DNA from: UBA8337 sp049889915
GTDB lineage: Bacteria > Pseudomonadota > Alphaproteobacteria > RS24
Length of the DNA: 31,324 bases
NCBI GenBank assembly: GCA_049889915.1
Contig: JBMHCM010000101.1
Span: 1 to 31,324, forward strand
Direction: 5' to 3'
The notes under the pieces were generated by a model. It saw nothing but the letters and a program-made list of their open reading frames with translations, was not told the origin of the DNA and searched no databases. Position numbers and translations under genes: made by a program. Of the stretch, positions 15,923 through 23,771 are shown in pieces. The stretch's first letter is position 1. Each line of letters begins with the position of its first letter.

Positions 15923-17314
15923 CTAAGAAAGCGATTTGAAACTGGCCAAAGCGCGTTCGCGCGCCGCCGGATGATTGACGATAGGGGCCGGATAGGGCGG
16001 CGCATCTGACAAAAGGTCAGACGGTGCCGTCCATGGTGAGAACAGCACCTTGCCGCTCAGTGCCGATAATTCCGGACACCATTTCTTGGTGTAAACGCCG
16101 TCCTTATCAAATTTTGGGCCCTGCAAAATCGGGTTAAAGATACGGAAATAAGGCGCTGCATCAGCGCCGCATCCGGCCACCCATTGCCAGCTTGCGGTGT
16201 TGTTGGCCGGGTCGGCGTCCAACAGGCACTCCCAAAACCATTTCTCGCCTTCACGCCAGTCAATCAGCAAATGTTTGACCAAAAAGCTGGCGGTAATCAT
16301 CCGCACCCGATTGTGCATATAGCCGGTGCGGCGCAATTCGCGCATTCCCGCATCGACGATGGGATAACCGGTCTCGCCGCGCTTCCACGCTTGCAAATCA
16401 TCCGGTGCATCACGCCACGGAAAAGCTTCAAACTTTTCTTGCAGGCTGACCGTGCCCATGGTCGGGTTTTGAAACAGCAGCCCGTAAGCGAATTCGCGCC
16501 AACCCACCTCAGAGAGAAATTTGTCGCTGTCATCTTGTGCCAAATCGGCAGCCAGCGTTTCGGCAACAATGCGCTTCGGGCTTATCTCGCCCCAGCGCAA
16601 ATGCGGGCTGAGGCGTGAAGTTGCCGGTTCGGCCGGAAGATTGCGCCGTTCGCCATAGCCATGCGCGTTTTGTGTCAGAAACACACTCAGCGCGGCACGG
16701 GCACCGGCCTCACCGGGGTGCCATTCTTGCAACATATCGGCCGCTTCGGGTGCGGTTATCGGTGCCAGCGTGTCGCCGGTCGGCCAGCTTGTCGGTGCCG
16801 GAATTTGCGCCGGAGCGTCCCATACGCGGCTGTCTATGCCATGCGCGCGGCAGGCGCGCCAAAACGGCGTGAAGACGCGAAACGGGCCGCCGGTCGATTT
16901 GGAAACGATTTCCCATGGTTCGAACAGTAGGTGGCTGTTGAAGCTTTCGACATCGAGGTCGCGTTGTTTCAGTGTTTCTTTCAATCGGCTGTCGCGGGCA
17001 ATCCCTTCGGCGTCATATTGCCGGTTCCAATACACACCGGCGGCGCCGGTGTCAGTGACCAATTGGCCGATAATGTCTGCCGCTGCGCCGTGCCGCAGTA
17101 TCAAACGGCTGCCACGCGCAGCGAGGCTGTCTTGCAAGGCGGTGAGGCTGCGATTGCGCCACCACAAGGACATGTTTCCCTGCTGTCGACAGCCGTCATT
17201 ATCATCAATGAAAAGGGGGAGGATGGGTTTGCCGGTTTCGAGTGCTGCTTCGAGGGCCGGATTATCGTCCAACCTTAAATCCTGACGGAACCACACAATG
17301 ATGGGCTGTGACAC
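15923..17314 (-). CDS. phr: deoxyribodipyrimidine photolyase
   Basis: This 463-residue class I photolyase repairs UV-induced cyclobutane pyrimidine dimers with blue light. The antenna domain starts IIVWFRQDLRLDDNPAL. The FAD domain shows TSRLSPHLRWGEIS, the WREFAY helix, GYPIVDAGMRELRRTGYMHNR, and NTASWQWVAGCGADAAPYFRIFNP with tryptophans of the electron-transfer chain. GTG 17314 is preferred because GGGAG lies six bases before it; an upstream TTG at 17332 is the alternative and adds six residues. It heads the operon phr, FAD oxidoreductase, DUF1365, cfa. The 91-bp gap to the divergent DUF3137 gene must hold its promoter, but no consensus is obvious. Confidence 0.95.
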   Translation of the reverse strand: MSQPIIVWFRQDLRLDDNPALEAALETGKPILPLFIDDNDGCRQQGNMSLWWRNRSLTALQDSLAARGSRLILRHGAAADIIGQLVTDTGAAGVYWNRQYDAEGIARDSRLKETLKQRDLDVESFNSHLLFEPWEIVSKSTGGPFRVFTPFWRACRAHGIDSRVWDAPAQIPAPTSWPTGDTLAPITAPEAADMLQEWHPGEAGARAALSVFLTQNAHGYGERRNLPAEPATSRLSPHLRWGEISPKRIVAETLAADLAQDDSDKFLSEVGWREFAYGLLFQNPTMGTVSLQEKFEAFPWRDAPDDLQAWKRGETGYPIVDAGMRELRRTGYMHNRVRMITASFLVKHLLIDWREGEKWFWECLLDADPANNTASWQWVAGCGADAAPYFRIFNPILQGPKFDKDGVYTKKWCPELSALSGKVLFSPWTAPSDLLSDAPPYPAPIVNHPAARERALASFKSLS

Positions 17315-17405
17315 GCCAAACTCCCGAAGCAAAATTCTCTTCCTTGACTGATATGGGTCGTTTTGGTCTGGTGGCGAATATTATTTTGCGTGCGGAGTAG
17401 AGTGC

Positions 17406-18374
17406 ATGGCGTTTGTTGAAAATACCGATTTGGAGCAGGGTTTTGCCGCCCTTTGGGATAAGGAAATCGAACCTAGTCTCGGCGCTTACCGCACAGCTTT
17501 CATGCCGCGTCTATGGTTGGCGGTTGCCGGCATTCCAATTTGCATTTTGCTGGCTTATGTCCTCAGCGGCCCGTTGTCGGCATGGATGTTGTCGGTCTGG
17601 CCGGATATGGGCAGGGTTCCCTTCGTCCTTACTTTCATTTTGATGGTCGTCGCCATTGTCTCCATCAGCTATCCGCTGTCGAAAGTGCAGGGGTCTTTTG
17701 ATGATTTTCTTAAGCGCGTGGTCAGCGACCATTATGGCGATATTTTGTTGGCTGCGGAGAATGACAAAAACGCCACCTATATCATCAACCAAATGCAGAC
17801 CTTGGATGTGATGCCGCATGGTCGCCGCAGGCTGAGCAATCACTACACCGGCACTTATCGCGATTGCGCGCTGGAACTGTTCAATATTTGCCTGACCAGC
17901 GGCAGCGGCAAAAATGAAGGCAGCCAGTATTTCTTCGTTATGGATGTCACCGTACCGATAGAGTTTGAAGGCGATGTCGTTATTAAATCGGATTATGGGC
18001 GGTTGTTTAATCTGTTTCGCGCCCTGTTTTCTGAGCGCAAGCAGGTGGCCTTCGAGCATAAAGAATTTGAGCGTAAATTTGAGGTCTATACGGCAGATGA
18101 GGAGTTGGCGCGGCGGCTTATCAATCCGGCATTTTGCGATAATCTGCTGGCTATCCCGTCCCTGTTTCCGCGCACTTATGGCGTGACGCCGGTCTATTTG
18201 CGCGCCGCCTTCCATGACGGTCATTTCACAATGGTGGTACCCGGCAATTCCGACTTGTTCGCGCTATTGCCACACCAATCAACACCGGGGCAAATCGAAG
18301 CCGCGTGTCGCCGTTTGATTGCCCGTATGGGCATCGCTAAAACCGCCGTCGATTATCTGCATGGGGCGCGATAA
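17406..18374 (+). CDS. DUF3137 family membrane protein
   Basis: This 322-residue protein fits DUF3137. Two membrane helices lie at about residues 36-56 and 71-89, followed by a large soluble domain. The phrase FERKFEVYTADEELARRLINPAFCDNLL is the family's best conserved part (seen here near residues 218-246). The function is unknown. ATG 17406 follows GGAG. The gene stands alone, divergent from photolyase and convergent with the Rieske oxygenase gene with nine bases between stops. Membership of the stress cluster is possible from position only. Confidence 0.8.
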   Translation: MAFVENTDLEQGFAALWDKEIEPSLGAYRTAFMPRLWLAVAGIPICILLAYVLSGPLSAWMLSVWPDMGRVPFVLTFILMVVAIVSISYPLSKVQGSFDDFLKRVVSDHYGDILLAAENDKNATYIINQMQTLDVMPHGRRRLSNHYTGTYRDCALELFNICLTSGSGKNEGSQYFFVMDVTVPIEFEGDVVIKSDYGRLFNLFRALFSERKQVAFEHKEFERKFEVYTADEELARRLINPAFCDNLLAIPSLFPRTYGVTPVYLRAAFHDGHFTMVVPGNSDLFALLPHQSTPGQIEAACRRLIARMGIAKTAVDYLHGAR

Positions 18375-18383
18375 GGCCCTCGG

Positions 18384-19514
18384 CTAATCGAGGCGGGCTT
18401 CAACCATTTCATTAAATTTGGTCAGCGCTCCCTCAAAGCGGCCAAAAGTCATATGTGTGTTGGCGCCGGTCGCCAGGCTGTTTTGAATGCTTTCACCAAT
18501 GGCAAAGTCCTCATCCAGCGTCGTCATGGTGATGGTGTGGTTGCGTTGCCAATAGGCGGTTTCTTCAACGCGATCTTTCGGCACCAAGGTTGACAGGCGC
18601 AGAACCGATTTATCGGTCGCCACCGGCTGCGATGTAATCAGCACAATATGGTCTTGTTGCACCAGCATTTGCGTGGTCGGAAACAGCGTATACAGCACAT
18701 TGGCATGGTCGCGCAGCCGCCAGCTGTCGCGGGTTTCCGACGTTAGCTTGGCCATGCTGGTGCGTGGCAAAACCGAGCGCATATGCTGGCCGACACAGCG
18801 ATAAGACGACAAATTATCTTCGAAATACGGGCCAATGGTATCGCGATGCGCCACTTTGAAGTGATAAGCTTCAATGCCGCCCTCAACGAGGATTTTCCAA
18901 TTGGCGTTGAGCGGTTTGATATCTTCGCATGCAATCACCATATCGGCCATGCCAAGCGCTTCCAGCTCATCCGCCATTTCGGTGAAATAGGCATCTATAT
19001 CGACATTTTGCGCCGGGTCGGCAATCACCCAGACTAGGCCAAAGCGCACCGTGCAGGGCAATTGCGTCAGCCCGAATTGCGTTTTATCTGCTTCCGGAAA
19101 GCCGCTGTCAAAATGCGGCGCCACAATCAACTTGCCACTATTGGCATAGGTCCATGCGTGATAGGGGCAAGAAAAGCGATGCTTGCAGCCCGCCTCATCA
19201 TCGACCAAGCGGGTGCCACGATGGCGGCACACATTCAAAAAGGCGCGCACTTGGCCGTCCTTATCGCAGGTCAGCAGCACCGAGCGACCGGCAATCTCGC
19301 GGCGCACAAAATCGCCCGGATTGGCCAATTCGCTGGCATGCGCGGCGCAATTGGGCAGAGCGGCAAAAATACTTTGTGTCTCTGCCTCAAAGCGGCTTTG
19401 GCTGGTGTAATGCGTCACCGGGTTTTGCGTCGCTTTTTCATCGAGAAACGGCGCGTTGTCTTGCTTCAACGCCAGCAATTCGTCAATCAGGTCCAATTCG
19501 GTTTTGCGGTCCAT
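18384..19514 (-). CDS. aromatic-ring-hydroxylating-type Rieske oxygenase, alpha subunit
   Basis: This 376-residue protein has a Rieske [2Fe-2S] site, Cys96-x-His98 in NVCRHRGTRL and Cys116-x2-His119 in CPYHAWTY. The mononuclear iron ligands are His218 and His223 in EGGIEAYHFKVAH, with a later Asp (probably Asp336). The usual electron-bridging Asp before the Y-H pair is Glu215 here, as in demethylase- or carnitine-type members. Such enzymes hydroxylate aromatic rings or demethylate N- or O-methyl groups. No reductase, ferredoxin or beta subunit is nearby, so it is either a homotrimeric type or uses a distant partner. Divergent TetR gene and tandem palindromes indicate repression by that regulator. 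Confidence 0.9.
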   Translation of the reverse strand: MDRKTELDLIDELLALKQDNAPFLDEKATQNPVTHYTSQSRFEAETQSIFAALPNCAAHASELANPGDFVRREIAGRSVLLTCDKDGQVRAFLNVCRHRGTRLVDDEAGCKHRFSCPYHAWTYANSGKLIVAPHFDSGFPEADKTQFGLTQLPCTVRFGLVWVIADPAQNVDIDAYFTEMADELEALGMADMVIACEDIKPLNANWKILVEGGIEAYHFKVAHRDTIGPYFEDNLSSYRCVGQHMRSVLPRTSMAKLTSETRDSWRLRDHANVLYTLFPTTQMLVQQDHIVLITSQPVATDKSVLRLSTLVPKDRVEETAYWQRNHTITMTTLDEDFAIGESIQNSLATGANTHMTFGRFEGALTKFNEMVEARLD

Positions 19515-19535
19515 GGCGATATCCCCTATAGGTTG

Positions 19536-19551
19536 CTTACCGTATGGTAAG
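19536..19551. promoter_or_regulatory. probable TetR operator, copy 1
   Basis: CTTACCGTATGGTAAG has perfect 6-bp arms (CTTACC and GGTAAG) around a 4-bp centre. It is 22 bp upstream of the Rieske oxygenase start and lies in the same intergenic region as copy 2. Binding by the adjacent TetR protein is inferred from position and symmetry. Confidence 0.75.
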
Positions 19552-19558
19552 GTGGTAG

Positions 19559-19574
19559 CTTACCAATTGGTAAG
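19559..19574. promoter_or_regulatory. probable TetR operator, copy 2
   Basis: CTTACCAATTGGTAAG is a perfect 16-bp palindrome with the same arms as copy 1. The two copies are 23 bp apart centre to centre. It is 22 bp upstream of the TetR ATG, mirroring copy 1 on the other side, so one set of sites could control both divergent genes. Confidence 0.78.
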
Positions 19575-19596
19575 TGTCAAGCAGGAAGGGCAGTCA

Positions 19597-20190
19597 ATGC
19601 AGCGCGATACACGAGCGGAACTTCTCAATGCGGCCGAGGCCTTGTTTGCCGAAAGCGGTTTTGATGGCGTCAGCATTGCCGCCATTGCCGGCGAGTTGAC
19701 CATCACCAAGCAGGCCTTGCTGCATCATTTCGGCAGCAAAGAAAAACTCTATGGCGCGGTGCTGGAGCGTATCTCGCAGGATTATCGGCAAGCGCAGCAG
19801 GCGGTTGTGCAATCCGAGGCCGACGCGGCCACCCAGTTGAAGTCTTATTTGATGACATTGGCGGCACCGACACCTGAAGCCGTGCAACGCACGGCGCTGA
19901 TTATGCGCGAGCTGCTGGATAATAATGAGCGCGCCGAGGCGGCTGAGAATTGGTATTTGCGTGACTTTCTTACCGGGCTGACAGATATGCTGCGCGCCAT
20001 ACCGGCCAAGCAGCACATGCAGCAGGCGGAGGCTCTGGCGGCGGTGTATCAGCTTTTGGGGGCGGTCAATTATTTCGCCATTTCGCGACCAACCCTGACC
20101 GGTATTTTCGGCAGCGACGCTTATCAAGACTTGCAGGCGGCCTTTCCGCAGCAATTGGAAAACCTCATTGATGCGGTGCTGGCCGGTTAG
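19597..20190 (+). CDS. TetR-family transcriptional repressor
   Basis: This 197-residue TetR-type protein has an N-terminal helix-turn-helix: RAELLNAAEALFAESGFDGVS, IAAIAGELTITKQALLHHFGSKEKLY. The C-terminal ligand domain is variable as usual and unassignable. ATG 19597 is used because AGGAAGGG precedes it; the longer frame overlaps the Rieske gene. It is divergent from the Rieske oxygenase gene, with two CTTACC-N4-GGTAAG palindromes between them, so it likely represses both genes until the oxygenase substrate or a related compound binds. It is convergent with the nitroreductase gene, with eight bases between stops. Confidence 0.92.
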   Translation: MQRDTRAELLNAAEALFAESGFDGVSIAAIAGELTITKQALLHHFGSKEKLYGAVLERISQDYRQAQQAVVQSEADAATQLKSYLMTLAAPTPEAVQRTALIMRELLDNNERAEAAENWYLRDFLTGLTDMLRAIPAKQHMQQAEALAAVYQLLGAVNYFAISRPTLTGIFGSDAYQDLQAAFPQQLENLIDAVLAG

Positions 20191-20198
20191 AGGGCAGG

Positions 20199-20867
20199 TC
20201 AGGAAACGAAGCTGGCAATCTCATCCAGCGAACAGCGTTTTTGATACACTTCATTGATGCTCGCTGTGTCATCCGGATAGCCGAATGACAGACCGACGAC
20301 AATGCCGTTGTCTTCAGGTATGTCGCAAATCTCGCGCACCGGGTCGGGGAAGGCGGCCAGCGCCCCTTGCGGAATACAGCCAATGCCGCGCTCAGCAAAT
20401 AGCAGCATGATGGATTGCAGAAATATGCCGAGGTCAACCGCATTGGCTCGGTTCATCGTCTTCGGCATGGAAATAAAGGCAACATGTGGCGCGCCGAAAA
20501 ACTCCCAATTCTTCAAAACCGTCAGGGCGCGCTCCATTTTGTCTTCGCGGGCAATGCCCAGAGCATCGTAATAGGTGTAAGCGCAATTATATTGCCGCTC
20601 TTTATATTCACCGGTCAGGCCGACACCGCCGGCCGGCCATTCAGGATGCGGTGGCTGCCCGCTGTCAATATAATCGAGAATGGCGGTTTGCAATCGATCG
20701 CGCGCATCGCCCGAAGCAATAGCGATATGCCAAGGCTGGGTATTTGAATTGGATGGTGCCAGGCGGGCAATATCCAAAACCTCTCTGATGATATCTTGCG
20801 GCACAGTCATATCCGAATAGCCGCGTGTCGAACGGCGATTGGCGATCGCATCGGTTACTGAGGTCAT
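20199..20867 (-). CDS. nitroreductase-family flavoprotein
   Basis: This 222-residue FMN-dependent protein of the nitroreductase family shows the N-terminal NRRSTRGYSDMTVP motif that binds FMN phosphate, LAPSNSNTQPWHI, and the later ERGIGCIPQG and VVGLSFGYPD motifs. Family members reduce nitro groups, quinones or enoates with NAD(P)H. ATG 20867 follows AAAGGAAAG. A longer frame to 20903 begins inside the intergenic gap without a better site. It is the last gene of the operon enoyl-CoA hydratase, SDR, SDR, nitroreductase, 36 bp after the preceding SDR. Confidence 0.88.
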   Translation of the reverse strand: MTSVTDAIANRRSTRGYSDMTVPQDIIREVLDIARLAPSNSNTQPWHIAIASGDARDRLQTAILDYIDSGQPPHPEWPAGGVGLTGEYKERQYNCAYTYYDALGIAREDKMERALTVLKNWEFFGAPHVAFISMPKTMNRANAVDLGIFLQSIMLLFAERGIGCIPQGALAAFPDPVREICDIPEDNGIVVGLSFGYPDDTASINEVYQKRCSLDEIASFVS

Positions 20868-20903
20868 GAGCTTTCCTTTATTCAAAGATGCGAATGGGGC
20901 CAA

Positions 20904-21674
20904 TCAATTGTTCCACCAAGGTTGTTCAGAGAAGGGCCTGATGTCGACTTCGGTTGTCCATGCCGAACGATGCTGGTGTGCAATGTGGTAATATGTTTCG
21001 GCGACTTTTTCCGGAATGACCATGCCATCTTTACCGTTTGAGCGCGCTTCCAAAAGTTTGCCATAGGCTTCCTCACCCATCAGCTTGCCCAGCGTATCCG
21101 GCGCTTCAATAGGTGCATCAATATAGATATGGCAGATATGGATACCCTTTATGGATAATTCTGCATTGAGGGTCTGGCACAGCATGCGTCGCCCACCGAC
21201 TGCTGCTGCATGTGCGTGTTGGCCGGCATTGCCGCGCATGGATGAGGTGGCCGAAGTTACAAGTATTTTGCCGCCGCCGCGAGCTTCCATCACCGGCACA
21301 AGTGTTTTGGCGAGGCGAAACAGAGCGAAGCTGGTCATGCGCCAGCCCAATTCAAATAACTTATAGCTGGTGTCGGCGAGGGTGCGGTCGCCAAATTGTG
21401 CGCCGAGATTGAAAAGCACGACCTCAATCGGACCTTCATTGTTTTCGACATCGGCAATCAGGTCTTCAATTGCGTTTTCCTCAACCGCATTAACCATGCG
21501 ACCTGTTGCGCTGCCACCGGCTTCTCTGATATCTGTAACCAGCTTATTTAACCCGTCTTCATCGCTACGCCGCGCCAGCACGGTGTGATAACCTTCTTTG
21601 GCGAATTTTTTGCCGACATTGCCGCCAATACCGGCACCGGCGCCAAGAATAAGGCAGACGGGTTTTTTGCTCAT
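20904..21674 (-). CDS. atypical SDR lacking the catalytic Tyr-Lys pair
   Basis: This 256-residue protein has the SDR fold: cofactor motif GAGAGIGGNVG (11-21) and the strand ending VVLFNLGAQ where NNAG normally occurs. At the usual Y-x3-K position it reads HAAAV (His155, Val159), so both catalytic residues are absent. The ending RSAWTTEVDIRPFSEQPWW is characteristic of a known subgroup of SDRs in which Tyr is often replaced but Lys usually kept. It may bind NAD(P) without classic activity, or use different chemistry. AGGAG precedes ATG 21674. It is the third gene of the operon, nine bases after the neighbouring SDR. Confidence 0.82.
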   Translation of the reverse strand: MSKKPVCLILGAGAGIGGNVGKKFAKEGYHTVLARRSDEDGLNKLVTDIREAGGSATGRMVNAVEENAIEDLIADVENNEGPIEVVLFNLGAQFGDRTLADTSYKLFELGWRMTSFALFRLAKTLVPVMEARGGGKILVTSATSSMRGNAGQHAHAAAVGGRRMLCQTLNAELSIKGIHICHIYIDAPIEAPDTLGKLMGEEAYGKLLEARSNGKDGMVIPEKVAETYYHIAHQHRSAWTTEVDIRPFSEQPWWNN

Positions 21675-21683
21675 GATACTCTC

Positions 21684-22406
21684 CTAACGCAACAGATAGC
21701 CGCCATCGACGACCATGTTATGACCGACCACATAGGCCGCTTGTGGCGACGCCAAAAACAACGCGGCATTTGCGATATCTTCCGGTGTACCAAAACGACG
21801 AAGGGGAATTGAATTTAGAACACCTTTTTCGACATCTGGATTACTGCGCGCCCAATCAATCGAACGGGTTTCAATAAATCCCGGCGCAATAGCGTTGACG
21901 CGGATATTGTCGCGGGCCCATTTATCGGCCAACGACATGGTGAAACCACCGATCGCGTGCTTGCTGGCGCTATAGGCCGGGAAGTCGCGCATGCCAATAT
22001 AGCCGCCAATAGAACTGAGGTTGATGACTGCGCCGGCGCTCGCTTTCAAGGCTTCGTAAAAGCCGTAGCAAAGGTCCGCTGTGGCCGTCATGTTGACCTC
22101 CAGCGTATTGGCGAAATCAACGGTCTTATATTCATCAGATGATGGTCCGCCGGCATTGTTGACCAGCACATCGAGAGCGCCAATGTTAACAATCAGAGCA
22201 GCACGCTCGTCTGCCTCATTCATGCGACACTGGTGATAAGTGAAGGCCGATAAATCATCGTCATAAGCGCTTGCATTAGCCTGCGTGCCCGTAATGTGAG
22301 CGTCAGCTCCGGCTAAAACGAAGGCTTGGGCGATGCCGAGGCCGATACCGCGCGAGCCTCCTGTCACCAGAACTCTTTTGCCGCTGTAATTGTATGAAAC
22401 ACTCAT
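21684..22406 (-). CDS. classical SDR oxidoreductase (FabG/3-hydroxyacyl-CoA dehydrogenase-like)
   Basis: This 240-residue classical SDR contains TGGSRGIG (15-22), NNAG (83-86), Ser132, Tyr145 and Lys149 in YSASK, and the C-terminal GHNMVVDGG typical of FabG-like enzymes. The reaction is NAD(P)-dependent oxidation or reduction of a hydroxyl or keto group. Following an enoyl-CoA hydratase gene by 11 bp, a 3-hydroxyacyl-CoA dehydrogenase step is a reasonable inference. AGGAG precedes ATG 22406. Confidence 0.9.
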   Translation of the reverse strand: MSVSYNYSGKRVLVTGGSRGIGLGIAQAFVLAGADAHITGTQANASAYDDDLSAFTYHQCRMNEADERAALIVNIGALDVLVNNAGGPSSDEYKTVDFANTLEVNMTATADLCYGFYEALKASAGAVINLSSIGGYIGMRDFPAYSASKHAIGGFTMSLADKWARDNIRVNAIAPGFIETRSIDWARSNPDVEKGVLNSIPLRRFGTPEDIANAALFLASPQAAYVVGHNMVVDGGYLLR

Positions 22407-22417
22407 TTTGTTGTCTC

Positions 22418-23203
22418 CTATCGGCCCTTGTAGTTGGGACGCTCTTTATCCATGTAGGTGGCAATGCCGGTTTGTGCGTCCTCGCTGACATAGATGGTGC
22501 GGATTTCCGGATATAGCGTTTCGGCAGCGCCGCGTTGACCGAAATCTTGCGCGCGACGGGCTGTTCGTAAGGTAGCTTGCACGCCCAAGGGGGCATTGGC
22601 GGCAATGCGTTCGGCAATGCCGATGGCATGAGTTTTTAAAACATCGGCGGACACGACCTCCTGCACCAAGCCGGTGCGATGCGCTTCATCAGCACCGAAC
22701 CAGTCGCCGGTAAGCAAATAGCGCATGGCGTTTTGATACCCACATGCCAGAGGCCAGCGCAGGGTCGCGCCGCCCATCGGGTAGAGGCCGCGGGTGATTT
22801 CCAACTGCGCAAACTTCACCGTATCCGCGGCAACGACAATATCGGCCGCGAGACACAGTTCCAGACCAAGCGTAATGCAAAAGCCCTGCACGGCCAAAAT
22901 GACCGGCTTTTCAACACGTGGTGTCAGCACGCCCCACGGGTCAAGCGAACCGGGAGCAATTTTATAGCCACCCGTTGGTGACATGAGCGATTCCGCCGCT
23001 TCATCCAATTCCAGACCGGCGCAAAAATGATCACCCTCGGCAAAGACAACGGCGACGCGGGCTTCCTCATTCGCCTCAAATGCCCCATAGGCGGCGGCGA
23101 GTTCGTCAATCATTTGTCGGTTCATGCCGTTTCGTTTGTCCGCACGATTGAGGCCAATAAGCATGATATGCCCCTGCATTTCAGTGGAGATGAATTCTGC
23201 CAT
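22418..23203 (-). CDS. enoyl-CoA hydratase/isomerase family (crotonase)
   Basis: This 261-residue crotonase-fold protein has the oxyanion-hole segment HFCAGLELDE and the two acidic positions used by hydratases: Glu115 in GLELCLAAD and Glu135 in AQLEITRGLYPMGG. The likely reaction is hydration of an enoyl-CoA, though crotonases are diverse. The ADKRNGMN motif near residues 21-28 is the CoA-binding start. It is the first gene of the minus-strand operon with two SDRs and a nitroreductase. It is divergent from an HxlR-type regulator with an inverted repeat between, so regulation by that protein is likely. Confidence 0.9.
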   Translation of the reverse strand: MAEFISTEMQGHIMLIGLNRADKRNGMNRQMIDELAAAYGAFEANEEARVAVVFAEGDHFCAGLELDEAAESLMSPTGGYKIAPGSLDPWGVLTPRVEKPVILAVQGFCITLGLELCLAADIVVAADTVKFAQLEITRGLYPMGGATLRWPLACGYQNAMRYLLTGDWFGADEAHRTGLVQEVVSADVLKTHAIGIAERIAANAPLGVQATLRTARRAQDFGQRGAAETLYPEIRTIYVSEDAQTGIATYMDKERPNYKGR

Positions 23204-23231
23204 TTGCTGATAATCCTTGCATTACTTAGAA

Positions 23232-23254
23232 ATAAGTCTAAATAATAGACTTAT
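23232..23254. promoter_or_regulatory. inverted repeat, probable HxlR-type operator
   Basis: Perfect 9-bp arms ATAAGTCTA (23232-23240) and TAGACTTAT (23246-23254) flank the spacer AATAA. The site lies in the 73-bp region between the enoyl-CoA hydratase and HxlR-type genes, 28 bp and 22 bp from the two start codons. Position and symmetry fit autoregulation by the dimeric HxlR-type protein. A further partial half-site (ACTTAG) lies just left. Confidence 0.78.
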
Positions 23255-23276
23255 AAATCTGCGGGAGTAAACCCCT

Positions 23277-23759
23277 ATGTTGCAAAATAGTTTTGCCAAT
23301 CTTGAATGTCCTGTGGGCCGATCTCTCAGCGAGGTTGGCGATGGTTGGACGCTGCTGATAATTCGCGAAGCGATTTACGGAACGACGCAGTTTGAAGCGT
23401 TTCTGGAAAACACCGGCGCCTCACGCGGCTTGCTGACAAGCCGTCTGGCGCAGCTTGTGCAGTCTGGCATTTTAGCAAAGTCCAAAGGCGAGGCGGATGG
23501 CCGCGAAACGTGCTATCAACTAACGCCAAAAGGGCGCGACTTATGGCCGGTCATGCTGTCACTTCTGGTATGGAGCAAAAAGCATTTATCAAGTGGGGAC
23601 GTCGTGACCGCCCGCAGCCGCCGCACCGGCGCGGCCGTGCATCGCATTTCAGCGGTAGATGAAGCCGGCAATCTCATCGCACCGCAGGATACGGTTTTGG
23701 TGCCCGGTAAAGATATTTCCGACGCGTTTAAGGCGCGCATTGAAGCGGCTTTTTTCTAA
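23277..23759 (+). CDS. HxlR-family winged-helix transcriptional regulator
   Basis: This 160-residue HxlR-type regulator starts with the family's cysteine motif (Cys11 in LECPVGRSLSEVGDGWTLLI), continues with the recognition region FEAFLENTGASRGLLTSRLAQL and the wing RETCYQLTPKG. A C-terminal extension of about 55 residues follows the wing. In some HxlR proteins the N-terminal cysteine senses aldehydes or oxidants; whether this one does is unknown. GGGAG precedes ATG 23277. It is followed 12 bp later by a GST gene and is divergent from the hydratase operon, with a 23-bp inverted repeat between. Confidence 0.9.
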   Translation: MLQNSFANLECPVGRSLSEVGDGWTLLIIREAIYGTTQFEAFLENTGASRGLLTSRLAQLVQSGILAKSKGEADGRETCYQLTPKGRDLWPVMLSLLVWSKKHLSSGDVVTARSRRTGAAVHRISAVDEAGNLIAPQDTVLVPGKDISDAFKARIEAAFF

Positions 23760-23771
23760 GGGGGTGATAAA

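Noticed and set aside
17511..18224. 237-residue open frame on the minus strand
   Set aside because: It lies antisense to the DUF3137 gene and has no family features or ribosome site.
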